Shown one piece after another: positions 16,614 to 25,416 of a DNA stretch of 64,000 nucleotides; within the stretch, counting starts at the first letter, position 1, and the number at the start of each line of letters is the position of its first letter. The DNA lies in contig NZ_BOMZ01000063.1 of the NCBI RefSeq assembly GCF_016862455.1, positions 1 to 64,000 on the forward strand, read 5' to 3'. A program made the translations under genes and the position numbers. Below the pieces are notes generated by a model. That model ran no database searches. It had not been told where the DNA came from and was given only the letters and a program-made list of their open reading frames with translations. The DNA comes from Actinoplanes utahensis (GTDB lineage: Bacteria > Actinomycetota > Actinomycetes > Mycobacteriales > Micromonosporaceae).

Positions 16614-19508
16614 GTGCGTTACCGGATCCTCGGGCCGCTGACGGTCGTCGGCGACGGGCGGCAGGTGGCGGTGACGGCCGGGCGCGACCGCATCGTCCTG
16701 GCGATGATGCTGCTCCACCCGAACCGAATCGTCGGCTTCAGCGAACTGGTCGAGGCGGTGTGGGGCGAGACACCGCCGGCGACCGCCCGGGGGCAGCTGC
16801 ACACGTGCGTCTCCCGCCTGCGGCGGCTGCTCCCCGCCGACGTCATCCTGACCGATCGGGCGGGGTACGGGATCCGCGTCGGCCCCGAAGACCTGGACAC
16901 CCTGGTCTTCGCGCGGCTCGTCGAGACGGCCCGCACCACCCAGGACGCGGAGACGTACCGCCGGGCCCTGGACCTGTGGCGCGGCGCCGCCTGTGCCGAG
17001 ATCGACGCGCCCGGGGTCCGGCAGGCCGCGGCCGCCCTCGAGGAGCAGTACCTGCTGGCCGTCGAGGACTGGGCCGACCTGGAACTCGCCGCCGGCCGGG
17101 CCCGGCAGCTGTTCGCCGAGCTGACACCGCTGGTCGAGCGGTTCCCGCTCCGCGAGCGGCTGCGCGGGCAGCTGATGCTGGCGCTGCACCGGGCCGGCCG
17201 GCAGGCCGACGCGCTCGCCGAATACCGTCGTGCCCGCGACACCCTGCGCGACGAACTCGGCATCGACCCGGGCGCGGAGTTGCAGGCGGTGCACCGGGAG
17301 ATCCTCAGTGGAGTGCCGGCCGGCGATCCGGGCCTGGTGCGCTGCCTGCCGCGGACGGTCCGCGACTTCACCGGCCGCGACGGGCTGGTCCGCCGGCTGC
17401 TCGGCCGGATCGCCGAGGCCGACCCGGCCGAACCGGCCGTCCTCGTCGTCGACGGCATGGCCGGTTCCGGCAAGACCACCCTGGCCCTGCACGTCGCCGC
17501 GCTGGCCGGCGACCGCTACCCCGACGCGCACCTCTTCGTCGACCTGCACGGCCACAGCGAGCAGGACCCGGTCGACCCGGCGGCGGCCCTGTTCGTGCTG
17601 CTGCGCCAGCTCGGCCTGTCCGCCGAGGCGATCCCCGCCGACCTGGTCGGCCGGGTCGGCCTGTGGCGCACCGAAGTGGCCCGCCGCCGTCTGCTGGTCG
17701 TCCTCGACAACGCCGCGTCCAGCGCCCAGGTCGCCGACCTGCTGCCCGCCTCCGGCAACAGCCTCGCCCTGGTCACCGCCCGCCGCCGGCTGTCCGGACT
17801 GGACGGGGTACGCCCCGAGCCGGTGCCGCTGCTCGACGCGGAGGAGGCGGTCGCCCTGCTGGAACGCATCGCCGGCGACCGGGTGCGAGCCGAACCGCAG
17901 GCCGCCGCCGAGGTCGTCCGGCGCTGCGGCGGCCTGCCGCTGGCGGTGCGGCTGGCCGGTGCCCGGCTCGCCCAGCGCCCGCACTGGCGGGTCGCCGACC
18001 TGGTCCGCCGGCTCGGCACCGACGCCCTGCCCGAACTGGCCGTGGAGAACCGGACCGTGGTCAGCGCGTTCGCCCTCTCCTACAGCCACCTCAGCGTCCC
18101 GGCGCAGCGGCTGTTCCGGCTCCTCGGCGTCTACCCCGGCACGTCCCCGGACGCCCCGGCGGCGGCCGCGCTCACCGGGCTGCCCCTCGACGACGTCGTC
18201 GGCCTCCTCGACGAACTCGTCGACGCGCGCCTCATCGAGGAGCCGGAGTTCGGCGTCTACCGGCTGCACGACCTGCTGCGTGAGTACGCGGCGGCGCTGC
18301 CGACACCCGCGGTCGACCGGTCCACCGCCGTGCTCGGCGTGCTCAACCTGGAGACCCACGCGCTGGTGGCCACGGTCTCCACCGCGCTGCGGTCCATGGT
18401 GGAACGCGACCTGAAAGGACTGCCGCTGCTACGGCCCGACCTGCTCGCCGCGATCACCGAACCGAGCGCCCGCCTCGAACGGCACCGCCGCGACCTGCTC
18501 GCCTTCCTCGACGCGGCAGTCCGGGCCGGCTATCCGCAGTACGCCTGGTGGATCCCGCGAGCAGCCTGGTACCAGCTGTACTACCGCGGCTACAACGACG
18601 ACGTCGCCGCCCTCAACGAGCGGGGCCTCGCCGTCGCCGGGGAACACGGTGACGACGAAGGCATGGCACAGATGGCCAACTATGTGGCCTCGGCGCACTA
18701 CCGCACCGGCGCCTACGAGAAGGCGTCCCACTATCTGCAGGTCAGTCTGCGGATCCGGGAACGGCAGAAGGACCTCGAGTCGATCGCCCGGACCAAGGGC
18801 AACCTCGCCAGCATCCACATCTCGATGGGCCGGTTCGCCGACGCCGTCGAGGTGGCCCGGGACAGCATCGCCCTCGGCAACCTGACCGGGCTGCAGGCCG
18901 TGCAGCCGGTGACGATGCAGATGTCGCTGGCCTACCAGCGGCTCGGCCGGTGGCGGGAGGCGCTGCGGGCCGACCGGCTGGCGCTGCTCGGCACGCTCGG
19001 GCAGGGCGACGAGCACTTCGAGGCCGGGACCCTGCTCTACATCCAGCGCAGCAGACGGCGGCTCGGGCTGCTGACCGCCACGGCCGCCCAGCGGTACGTG
19101 GAGATCGCCCTGCGGATCGCGGTGCGGCTCGGACTCACCCCGTTCGAGCAGGAGGTTCGCACCGAACTCGGGGTGGTGCTGGCCGAACAGGGCCGGTTCG
19201 AGGAGGCGCTGGCCCAGCACCGGATCGCCGTCGAGGTCGCCGCACAGACCCGAGGCATCCGGTTCGAGGCCGACTTCCTCAACGACTACGCGGCCACGCT
19301 GCGGCTCTCCGGCGACGTGCCGGGCGCGCGGGCGGCGTACGAGCGGGCGCTCGCGGTCGGGCGCCACTGGCGCAACCCCTACGCCATCGCGTGCGCCACC
19401 GCCGGCCTGGCCGCCTGCGCCGACGACCCGGAACAGGCCGTCCGGCTGCGCCACGCCGCCGACGCGATGTTCACCGAGATGGGCGTGGCCGGCCATCCCG
19501 GCCCCTGA
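16614..19508 (+). CDS. AfsR/SARP-type regulator: BTAD, NTPase and TPR
   Basis: Large transcriptional activator of 964 residues. The N-terminus (MRYRILGPLTVVGDGRQVAV) is an OmpR-like winged helix followed by a bacterial transcriptional activation domain (to about residue 240, RDELGIDPGAELQAVHREIL). A STAND-type NTPase follows with the P-loop GMAGSGKTTLALH and the Walker B-like RRRLLVVLDN. The C-terminal third is TPR-like (ANYVASAHYRTGAYEKASHY). Such proteins activate secondary-metabolite or developmental genes, with the NTPase acting as a switch. No biosynthetic cluster is visible here, so the target is unknown. Start is the GTG at 16614. Confidence 0.9.
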   Translation: MRYRILGPLTVVGDGRQVAVTAGRDRIVLAMMLLHPNRIVGFSELVEAVWGETPPATARGQLHTCVSRLRRLLPADVILTDRAGYGIRVGPEDLDTLVFARLVETARTTQDAETYRRALDLWRGAACAEIDAPGVRQAAAALEEQYLLAVEDWADLELAAGRARQLFAELTPLVERFPLRERLRGQLMLALHRAGRQADALAEYRRARDTLRDELGIDPGAELQAVHREILSGVPAGDPGLVRCLPRTVRDFTGRDGLVRRLLGRIAEADPAEPAVLVVDGMAGSGKTTLALHVAALAGDRYPDAHLFVDLHGHSEQDPVDPAAALFVLLRQLGLSAEAIPADLVGRVGLWRTEVARRRLLVVLDNAASSAQVADLLPASGNSLALVTARRRLSGLDGVRPEPVPLLDAEEAVALLERIAGDRVRAEPQAAAEVVRRCGGLPLAVRLAGARLAQRPHWRVADLVRRLGTDALPELAVENRTVVSAFALSYSHLSVPAQRLFRLLGVYPGTSPDAPAAAALTGLPLDDVVGLLDELVDARLIEEPEFGVYRLHDLLREYAAALPTPAVDRSTAVLGVLNLETHALVATVSTALRSMVERDLKGLPLLRPDLLAAITEPSARLERHRRDLLAFLDAAVRAGYPQYAWWIPRAAWYQLYYRGYNDDVAALNERGLAVAGEHGDDEGMAQMANYVASAHYRTGAYEKASHYLQVSLRIRERQKDLESIARTKGNLASIHISMGRFADAVEVARDSIALGNLTGLQAVQPVTMQMSLAYQRLGRWREALRADRLALLGTLGQGDEHFEAGTLLYIQRSRRRLGLLTATAAQRYVEIALRIAVRLGLTPFEQEVRTELGVVLAEQGRFEEALAQHRIAVEVAAQTRGIRFEADFLNDYAATLRLSGDVPGARAAYERALAVGRHWRNPYAIACATAGLAACADDPEQAVRLRHAADAMFTEMGVAGHPGP

Positions 19509-19604
19509 ACGGCAACCACCACCCGGCAGACCCGCGGCGGTGCAGGCCGCCGGGACCGATCCCGGCACGGCCGCACCCGGTCGGGCTGGACCTGCTGGCC
19601 AGCG

Positions 19605-19694
19605 CTGGACCTGCTGACCAGCCGGGAGAAGAAGATTCTGCTGCTGGTCGCGGAGGGACTCGCCTACGAGTCCGGCCTGGTGACCCGCCGGTGA
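19605..19694 (+). pseudogene. Remnant of a LuxR-type helix-turn-helix
   Basis: A 29-codon stretch reads LDLLTSREKKILLLVAEGLA and then YESGLVTRR before a stop. The first half matches the conserved start of LuxR DNA-binding domains (LTxREREVLxLxAxGL), but the recognition helix is lost. It has no start codon or upstream domain. Directly upstream, the DNA repeats CTGGACCTGCTG, suggesting a small duplication. I read it as a decayed gene fragment. Confidence 0.4.
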
Positions 19695-19807
19695 GCTTGT
19701 CGTCCCACCGGGGATCAGCCCGAACGGCGGTGCCGGATCACCCGGGCCGCCAGCATCATGATCGTTTCACCGATGACTCGAATGAATCGGCCGGTCGGAG
19801 GTAGTCG

Positions 19808-20411
19808 TTGCGGATGTCTCGGACGCTCCCGTCGCGGATGCGGTGGCGCCTGCTGTGGGCCGGTGCCGCCGTCACCATGGCGATTTCAGTGATGCTGACG
19901 TGGGCGAACGCCGGGAGACCTCGTCCTCCTCGAGGATCATCGACCGCCGGCGGCACTGTGCTGGCCGTTGATCTGCCTGGTGCTCAGCACAGCGGTCGTC
20001 CTGCTGATCTCGCCGGAGCATCGCCGACGGTCAGCGGTCACCGTCGCTGGCAGCACCGTCGCCATCTTCTTCGTCGGCGTGGCTGCCCTGGTCGACGGTC
20101 GTGGCGAAGATTTCGTCGACCGGACCTACTCAGCAGACGGCCGGTACGAGGCTCGCGTACTTCCCTGGACATCCGTCCTCGGTGAAGAGGGTTGGGACGT
20201 GGCCATCTATCGGCGAGACGGCCTGCGTTTCATCGCTGCCGACGCCGGCTGTCTGTTCTCCGAGGTGGCCGCGTACCGCCGGATCCGATCGGTCGAGGCC
20301 GGCCATGTGAGCATCGCTACCGACCACGACGTAGTGGACGTCCGGTTCGACCCGGATGACATGCGCATCATCACTCCCATCCCCGCAGATCTCTGCGCCG
20401 GTTACGGATAG
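19808..20411 (+). pseudogene. Small membrane protein gene with apparent frameshift
   Basis: GGAGG at 19797-19801 is ideally placed for the TTG at 19808, which opens a frame with one membrane segment (LLWAGAAVTMAISVMLTWAN). Coding character then moves to another frame from about 19910: GDLVLLEDHRPPAALCWPL runs into a second hydrophobic block (ICLVLSTAVVLLIS), a third (AGSTVAIFFVGVAAL) and a soluble domain ending CAGYG at 20411. Removing one G from the GGG at 19913-19915 joins both parts into about 200 residues. Alternatively, translation may begin at the TTG at 19968 (147 residues). No family is recognised. Confidence 0.5.
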
Positions 20412-20593
20412 GCGGCACCGCGAACTCGTCCGGCCCGATCTCGACGGCCGGACCTGCGGACCTGTTGCCGGCCTGACGCGCCGGGGCGGCACCGCACGTC
20501 GGCCATCAGTCCGCGGGGCAGTCGCCGACGTCGGGATCCGGTGCCGTCGGTCATGTTGCCAGAGCATGATCTCTGCGGCGGATAATCGGCGTC

Positions 20594-21142
20594 ATGGATC
20601 GCCTGGTTCCTGACGACCTCGCCGATTCGCCGCTGCCTGAGGGCCCTCTGTCCGAAGCGTGGGGCGCCTACTTGTCGTCTTACCTGCAGGGACGACGTTC
20701 ACCGGCCCTGGTACGAGCGAACCGGTTCCTGGCGCTCATCGGCGCGGAACCCGTGCACCGCACCTCCTTCGCGGAGTGGGTGTGTACCGGACTCTTCGAC
20801 CGTAGCGATTTCTGGTCCGGTCAATGGGGCGGCGGCCTGATCTTGCGGGGCCGGCGCTGGGAACGGCCGGTCGAACCCGCGTTGACCTTCCATCCGATCA
20901 GTTCTGGGGTGGTACTGCCGTACCTGGTCGGAGGTCTGCGCCGTGAGGAGCGGCAGCCCCTGCGGTGGACATATCAGTTCGCGGTCGGCCAACTCGACCG
21001 TCTCCTGCCGGTAGAACGGGATGAACTCCGCTCCGCCATCGCTGACCGCTGCGGACCGGATGCTGCACTCATCGACCTGCTCCGACACGCAACCGGCGAC
21101 TCTCGTGCCATGCGCATGCTCCGCGATATCCAAGACGATTGA
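20594..21142 (+). CDS. Hypothetical protein, 182 residues
   Basis: Soluble protein from the ATG at 20594 (MDRLVPDDLADSPLPEG). It is rich in Trp, Arg and Leu (RTSFAEWVCTGLFDRSDFWS, GLILRGRRWERPVEP, RREERQPLRWTYQFAVGQLD) and has no signal peptide or membrane segment. No known family is recognised. It stands alone between the frameshifted membrane gene and the AlpA-like gene, in a stretch whose codon use looks less GC-saturated than the flanks, which may indicate acquisition. Confidence 0.6.
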   Translation: MDRLVPDDLADSPLPEGPLSEAWGAYLSSYLQGRRSPALVRANRFLALIGAEPVHRTSFAEWVCTGLFDRSDFWSGQWGGGLILRGRRWERPVEPALTFHPISSGVVLPYLVGGLRREERQPLRWTYQFAVGQLDRLLPVERDELRSAIADRCGPDAALIDLLRHATGDSRAMRMLRDIQDD

Positions 21143-21346
21143 CACCGCAGTCCCGCGCACCTCAGAGCAAGGTGCCGTGTCGGCGGGAACGGCGCCCCGG
21201 AGCGGGTGTGGACCGTTCGTCCCTGCAGGTCGTCGACGGTGCGGCCGGACCGCAGCCGAGCACACGGGAGCCGGCGCCGTGCCTGCCACCCGTTCGTCGG
21301 CCCCGGCCCGAACGCACTGATCAGCTCCGCCGGAACAGATTGGCAC

Positions 21347-21775
21347 TCACTCCGCGGCGGGCTCCTCGTCCCGTTGACCGGCGACCGGCTCGGCGTGGCC
21401 GGCGCCCGCCCTCGCCTGTCCGTTGATGCCCGGCCCCGATCGCTGGTCGGTCTCGGTGTCGATGGCCGGGCCGGGTGGTTGGCCGGTGCGGATGTCCGCG
21501 CCGGGGGTCGTCGCGGATGGTCGCTCGGCGGTGTCCGGAGGGGATGGTCGGTCGGCGGCGGTGTCCGGAGGGGATGGTCGGTCGGCGCGTTTGCCGCGGC
21601 GGGTGGCGATCCATGCCTCCACCTGCTCCCCTAACCACACCTTGCCCTGCGCGAGTTTGGCGACCGGCCGGGGGAAGTCGGCGCGCCGGGTGATCTGGTA
21701 GACCCGCTGCCGACTGATCTTGCCGAGCATCTCGCTGATCTCATAATTTCCCACCAGATAAATCCTCGAGGCCAT
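21347..21775 (-). CDS. AlpA/excisionase-like DNA-binding protein with repeat tail
   Basis: The first 60 residues are a MerR-like winged helix of the AlpA type (NYEISEMLGKISRQRVYQIT, then RADFPRPVAKLAQGKVWLGE, AWIATRRGKR), as found in excisionases and small regulators of integrative elements. The remaining 80 residues are disordered and Pro/Thr/Glu-rich, with a DRPSPPDTA repeat encoded by a tandem DNA repeat. The ATG at 21773-21775 is directly preceded by three CGACTA repeats. No integrase, relaxase or replication gene is nearby, so it is an orphan regulator or the relic of an element. Confidence 0.75.
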   Translation of the reverse strand: MASRIYLVGNYEISEMLGKISRQRVYQITRRADFPRPVAKLAQGKVWLGEQVEAWIATRRGKRADRPSPPDTAADRPSPPDTAERPSATTPGADIRTGQPPGPAIDTETDQRSGPGINGQARAGAGHAEPVAGQRDEEPAAE

Positions 21776-21780
21776 GCAAG

Positions 21781-21815
21781 CGACTATAGGCCAACGACTA
21801 CCTGATAGGCGACTA
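21781..21815. promoter_or_regulatory. Iterated CGACTA sites upstream of the AlpA-like gene
   Basis: CGACTA occurs at 21781-21786, 21795-21800 and 21810-21815 (14- and 15-bp spacing), and ATAGGC twice, at 21786 and 21805. The first copy begins five bases upstream of the start codon. Such phased direct repeats are typical binding sites for MerR-fold excisionase-like proteins, so autoregulation is likely. Binding is inferred. Confidence 0.5.
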
Positions 21816-21965
21816 GGAGAAGAGTGATTTGTAGCTTCGTGACCTCACGGGATCAGGCACGACCGTCCCTTCCGGACGGCAGCCGTTCCTCCCGACCGGT
21901 GCTCTGCTGTCCCCGGAACGCCGTCGCATGGCAGGCCCGTCCGGCGGCGGAATCATCTCCGCAGC

Positions 21966-22030
21966 GCCTCGCCTCCGCGGTGCCTCGCCTCCGCGGTGCC
22001 TCGCCTCCGCGGTGCCTCGCCTCGCGCCCG
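21966..22030. repeat. 16-bp tandem repeat
   Basis: The unit GCCTCGCCTCCGCGGT is present three times exactly (21966-21981, 21982-21997, 21998-22013), followed by a partial copy. It lies in the 286-bp gene-free stretch upstream of the AlpA-like gene, past the end of the SMI1/KNR4 gene. No coding frame there is convincing. Confidence 0.85.
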
Positions 22031-22061
22031 ATCGTGAGACCGCTGTCGTCGCCGCCGCACC

Positions 22062-22640
22062 TCAGTGACCGTCTCCCTTTCGTGCCGCCTCAGTAACCTC
22101 CCTGAGGAGTGACGTCAGGAATTCCTGCAGGTCGGCCGCAACCGGTGCGGCGTGGTCGGCGTCATAGGCGCCGCCCAAGAAGGACCCGCCCGCCAACCGG
22201 AGCACCGGCGACCCCGGCCCCGCCGTCAGGGCGAACAGCCCGCCACCACCGTCACTGCCGAAAACGACCACACGACGCCCGTCGGTGAGCCGGCGCGGAT
22301 GACCCGGATCCTCGCCCGGAAGCGGCGGGGAGTGGATCCAGTAACCGTTTTCGACATCGGGCAGATCAACCTCCGCGACCACACGGTGAAACGTCACCAG
22401 ATCCGCGGGAAGACCGTCGCCGTGCAGCTCGGCGAGACCGGCGAGCTGCTCCTCGCTCACCGGGCCGGCGACCTCGTGCTCCTCGGGCGGAAACCCGAAC
22501 CGCGCCTCGAACCTGCCCAGCAGCCCCGCCAGCCCGGCCCGCATGTCGTCCCTCCACCGCCCGACCCAGGCGTCCTCCAGGCCGCCGGCGGGCCGATCGA
22601 TCAGTTCGGCGTCCGTCTCGTGCCTGATGCGCCCCGTCAT
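22062..22640 (-). CDS. SMI1/KNR4 (SUKH) family protein
   Basis: A 192-residue protein with the SUKH pattern: VSEEQLAGLAELHGDGLPAD near the N-terminal third, then YWIHSPPLPGEDPGHPRR, RRVVVFGSDGGGGLFALT and a C-terminal helix (AADLQEFLTSLLREV). The G-S-D-G-G-G-x-x-F/A segment is a hallmark of the family. Many SUKH proteins are immunity proteins for polymorphic toxins, while others are housekeeping regulators. No toxin gene is adjacent. The ATG at 22638-22640 is chosen; upstream codons in the open frame look non-coding. Confidence 0.75.
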   Translation of the reverse strand: MTGRIRHETDAELIDRPAGGLEDAWVGRWRDDMRAGLAGLLGRFEARFGFPPEEHEVAGPVSEEQLAGLAELHGDGLPADLVTFHRVVAEVDLPDVENGYWIHSPPLPGEDPGHPRRLTDGRRVVVFGSDGGGGLFALTAGPGSPVLRLAGGSFLGGAYDADHAAPVAADLQEFLTSLLREVTEAARKGDGH

Positions 22641-22753
22641 GAGGACACGGTAGCGGCCACCCCTGACGTTTTCCGCCGACCGCACCCGCTCCTGCCGAGC
22701 CCGACTCCCGGCCTTCCCGGCGCTGGAACCGTCCGTGCGGCGGCGGATCTTGA

Positions 22754-22810
22754 CCGGCTGGTCGTCACGGCTGGCTCCACCGGCGGGAGACAGCCGTGAC
22801 GACCAGCCGG
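22754..22810. repeat. Long hairpin, family copy A
   Basis: A perfect 20-bp inverted repeat (22754-22773 and 22791-22810) with a 17-base loop. The outer arms read CCGGCTGGTCGTC and GACGACCAGCCGG, followed by GGTTT. The same arms occur in the hairpins at 49623 and 52413. It lies in a 350-bp gene-free region between the divergent starts of the SUKH gene and the nuclease-fold gene. Confidence 0.8.
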
Positions 22811-22994
22811 GGTTTGCGGCTGGCGCCGAGGCGGTGCTGATGAGCCGGCCGGAAGGGGTCTGGCCGGTACGCGACCAGGTCGGCCGGGAAAGGGATCGAC
22901 GCCAGGATCCCGGCCGCCACCCGCGTAGAGCGCCGGGCTTGCCTGCCCGTCGACAGGTAAGGGAGGGATCGGCGGGAGTGGGTATCCGGCGGGA

Positions 22995-23792
22995 ATGGGT
23001 GACAGCACGCTACGGGCGATGACCTGGAACATCTGGTGGCGGTTCGGTCCGGATTGGAAGGCGCGGCAACCGGGGATACGCGCCACCCTGGAGCGGCAAC
23101 GGCCGGATGTGCTCGCGTTACAGGAGGTCTGGGGCGAGGACGGGAGCACGCAGGCGGACGAGTTGGCGGAGGCGCTCGGCATGCACGCGGTGTTCGCGTC
23201 GCCGTCGTTTCCGCCGCCGGGGCCGGAGGGCGGTGAGCTCGGGATCGCGGTGCTGAGCCGCTGGCCCGTTCTCGGGTGGGAGGCCCCTGTCATGCCGGCT
23301 CGTCATCGGGCGTGGGATCCGGTGGCACTGACGGTCCGGGTCGATCATCCGGTGGGGCCGCTGCCGATCGTGGCGGCGTGCCTCGATCACGGTGTGCCGT
23401 ACACCGACGACCGGATCGCGCAGGCCGCATTCATCGCCGGTCTGGCCACCGATCCGCGTTTCGACGGGCCGTGCCCGGTGCTGCTGATGGGTGACCTGAA
23501 CGCCGCGGTGGATTCGCCGGTGCTGCGTCCGGTCCGTGACGTGCTGATCGATGCGTGGAGCGCCGGCGGGGGAGCGGCGGATGCGGTGACGCTGCCGTCG
23601 ACGCATCCGCAGGCGCCTCTGTCGGCCGGTCCGCAACTGATCGACCAGCGGATCGATCACATCTTCTTCCGGGCCGGCCGTGAAGATCAGGACATCGGGA
23701 TCGACAGGGTACGGCTGGCCGGCGACCCGATCGACGGCCTGCATCCGTCCGACCACCGGGCCGTCGTCGCCGACTTCCGCTGGCGCGGCTGA
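22995..23792 (+). CDS. Endonuclease/exonuclease/phosphatase family protein
   Basis: Metal-dependent hydrolase of the EEP fold, acting on a phosphodiester or phosphomonoester. Signature elements in order: MTWNIWW, RPDVLALQEVW (metal Glu), LLMGDLNAAVDSP (Asp/Asn), RIDHIFFR and PSDHRAVVADF (catalytic Asp-His). Length is 265 residues, with no signal peptide, so it is probably cytoplasmic. The ATG at 22995 follows GGCGGGAATGG, a weak ribosome-binding site. Substrate (nucleic acid, phosphoinositide-like or nucleotide) cannot be inferred. It converges on the RibD-like gene with a 62-bp gap. Confidence 0.9.
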   Translation: MGDSTLRAMTWNIWWRFGPDWKARQPGIRATLERQRPDVLALQEVWGEDGSTQADELAEALGMHAVFASPSFPPPGPEGGELGIAVLSRWPVLGWEAPVMPARHRAWDPVALTVRVDHPVGPLPIVAACLDHGVPYTDDRIAQAAFIAGLATDPRFDGPCPVLLMGDLNAAVDSPVLRPVRDVLIDAWSAGGGAADAVTLPSTHPQAPLSAGPQLIDQRIDHIFFRAGREDQDIGIDRVRLAGDPIDGLHPSDHRAVVADFRWRG

Positions 23793-23854
23793 CCCGGCCG
23801 GTGGGGCGACGCGCCAGCTCCGCCGGTCCGCTGACCCGGCCCGTTCGGGAGGGG

Positions 23855-24457
23855 TCACATCTGGCCGGTGCCGGGGGTGCCGGGCTCGAGGCCGTACCGC
23901 AGCAGCACCGCGCCCTTCGGGGAGGTGAGCGGCGGTTCGAGGAGGGTCAGGCTGCTGGGTACGGCGCCGCCGTCGAAGACCTTCTTCCCGGTGCCCAGCG
24001 TGATCGGGTACACCCACAGGTTGAGCTGGTCGAACAGCCGTTCCCGGAGCAGGGTCTGGACGAGGTCGAGGCTGCCGATCACGTGGGTTTCGGCGTGCCG
24101 GCCGCGGAGGGCCCGGACCTCGCCGGCCAGGTCGGCGCCGATGGCGGTGGCGCCGGTCCAGTCGAGGTCGAGTCTCCCGCGGGTGGCCACGTACTTGGGG
24201 ATCTCGTTGAAGCGGTCCGCGATCTCGCCGGTCTGGTGCGGCCAGTAGGCGGCGAAGATGTCGTAGGTGCGGCGGCCCAGCAGCAGGGCGTCGATGCCCG
24301 GCATGTTCCCGGTGATCTGGTCGCCGACGACCTCGTCGGTCAGCGGGGCCTGCCATCCGCCGTACCGGAAATCGCCTTCGGGGTCTTCGTCAGGACCGCC
24401 GGGGGCCTGCGCGACCAGGTCGAGCGTGGTGAACAGGTCGATATGGATCTTGCCCAT
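23855..24457 (-). CDS. RibD/dihydrofolate reductase-like protein
   Basis: Member of the RibD C-terminal/DHFR-like family, NADPH-dependent reductases of unassigned substrate that are common in actinobacteria. Visible elements are IHIDLFTTLDL at the N-terminus, DALLLGRRTYDIFAAYW, THVIGSLDLVQTLL and the C-terminal LWVYPITLGTGKKVFD. Length is 200 residues. The ATG at 24455-24457 is preceded by a strong GGAGG. It stands alone, with about 250 bp of gene-free sequence upstream. Confidence 0.88.
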   Translation of the reverse strand: MGKIHIDLFTTLDLVAQAPGGPDEDPEGDFRYGGWQAPLTDEVVGDQITGNMPGIDALLLGRRTYDIFAAYWPHQTGEIADRFNEIPKYVATRGRLDLDWTGATAIGADLAGEVRALRGRHAETHVIGSLDLVQTLLRERLFDQLNLWVYPITLGTGKKVFDGGAVPSSLTLLEPPLTSPKGAVLLRYGLEPGTPGTGQM

Positions 24458-24708
24458 GATGTCCTCCTGGTGACGGGTCCGGAATTCGGTAGACCGGTCC
24501 TGGCCGCGGAACTCATCGGTTGATCCACCATGGGTCTCCCCGGCGGTGCCGAACGGTGGCCGCGGGGTCGGTCGGTCGCACCGGATCGGTGTTGACCTGG
24601 ACGTTCGGCTGACCTCGATCGACTCACCCCGGCTGGCTGGAACCATCGCACCGTGCCACTGTTCAGGACGAACCGGCCTAAAAGCCGAAAAGTTCTCAGG
24701 GGAGTTCC

Positions 24709-24843
24709 TTGCGTAAAGCACGAGCAGTCGCACGTCTGGTGATGCTGGCCGCCCTGGCCGGGGGTGCGCTGCCGCTCCCGGACGCGCCGGCCGACGCCGG
24801 GGACGGTGGGCGGCACGCCGTGGCCCCCGCGCGCAACCTGTGA
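24709..24843 (+). CDS. Putative small secreted peptide, 44 residues
   Basis: A short frame from a TTG at 24709, with AGGGGAG just upstream, encodes a basic N-terminus and hydrophobic core (RKARAVARLVMLAALAGGAL), then a Pro/Asp/Ala-rich tail ending ARNL. That is the layout of a signal peptide plus a tiny mature peptide. It is followed 88 bp later by the secreted-protein gene on the same strand. Only the ribosome-binding site and the signal-like composition support it, so it may also be the degraded 5' end of a longer gene. Confidence 0.4.
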   Translation: MRKARAVARLVMLAALAGGALPLPDAPADAGDGGRHAVAPARNL

Positions 24844-24931
24844 GCCGACGGGTTATCGGCAGCGGCGCCCGCTCCTAACTTTCGAGAAGGCGGGCCGTTC
24901 CAGGCCCGCCTGGACGGAACGGGAGCGGCAC

Positions 24932-25396
24932 ATGCGATCAACTCTGCAGCGGATGCTCACCCTGACGATCGCGGCCGGCACGCTGGCCGCGGGGGTGGTG
25001 GCTCCGCAGTCGGCGGCGCTGGCGTACAGCGGGAACTGCGGGTCCAGCTCGATCAATCCGAAGAACGCCCGGACCGGCGTCAGCAACTACCGGGCCTTCA
25101 AACCGGTCACCTTCCATGGCCGGCGGATCCAGATCATGGCCGGGCGCAACCACTGGGGCCAGTACGGCTGGGCCGAGATGTCGGGAAGGACCACCGCCCG
25201 CGACCGGGTGTGGATGGACTGGCGGACCAGCCCGCGCCAGCGGCACCGGCAGTGCGGCCCGGAGCGGGTCGGCAGGTCCGGGGCGAGGGGATTCACCAGG
25301 GCGCTGCCGACCGGCGGGCCGAGTGTCCAGTTCCGGGCGTGCGGCGATCTCTACGTGGCCGGCAAGCGGACGCACAAATGCACCGGATGGTGGTGA
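24932..25396 (+). CDS. Secreted hypothetical protein with four cysteines
   Basis: A 154-residue exported protein. The signal peptide is RMLTLTIAAGTLAAGVVAPQ, with probable cleavage after SAALA. The mature part is basic, with four cysteines (two near SGNCGSSS and RQCGPERV, two in RACGDLY and HKCTGWW), likely forming two disulfides. Aromatic and glycine residues recur (NHWGQYGWAEMSG). The ATG at 24932 has GGGAG upstream. The kinase gene starts 20 bp after its stop, so it is probably in the same operon and may act at the cell wall. No named family is recognised. Confidence 0.75.
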   Translation: MRSTLQRMLTLTIAAGTLAAGVVAPQSAALAYSGNCGSSSINPKNARTGVSNYRAFKPVTFHGRRIQIMAGRNHWGQYGWAEMSGRTTARDRVWMDWRTSPRQRHRQCGPERVGRSGARGFTRALPTGGPSVQFRACGDLYVAGKRTHKCTGWW

Positions 25397-25416
25397 GGAG
25401 CCGCTAACATGCCCCT

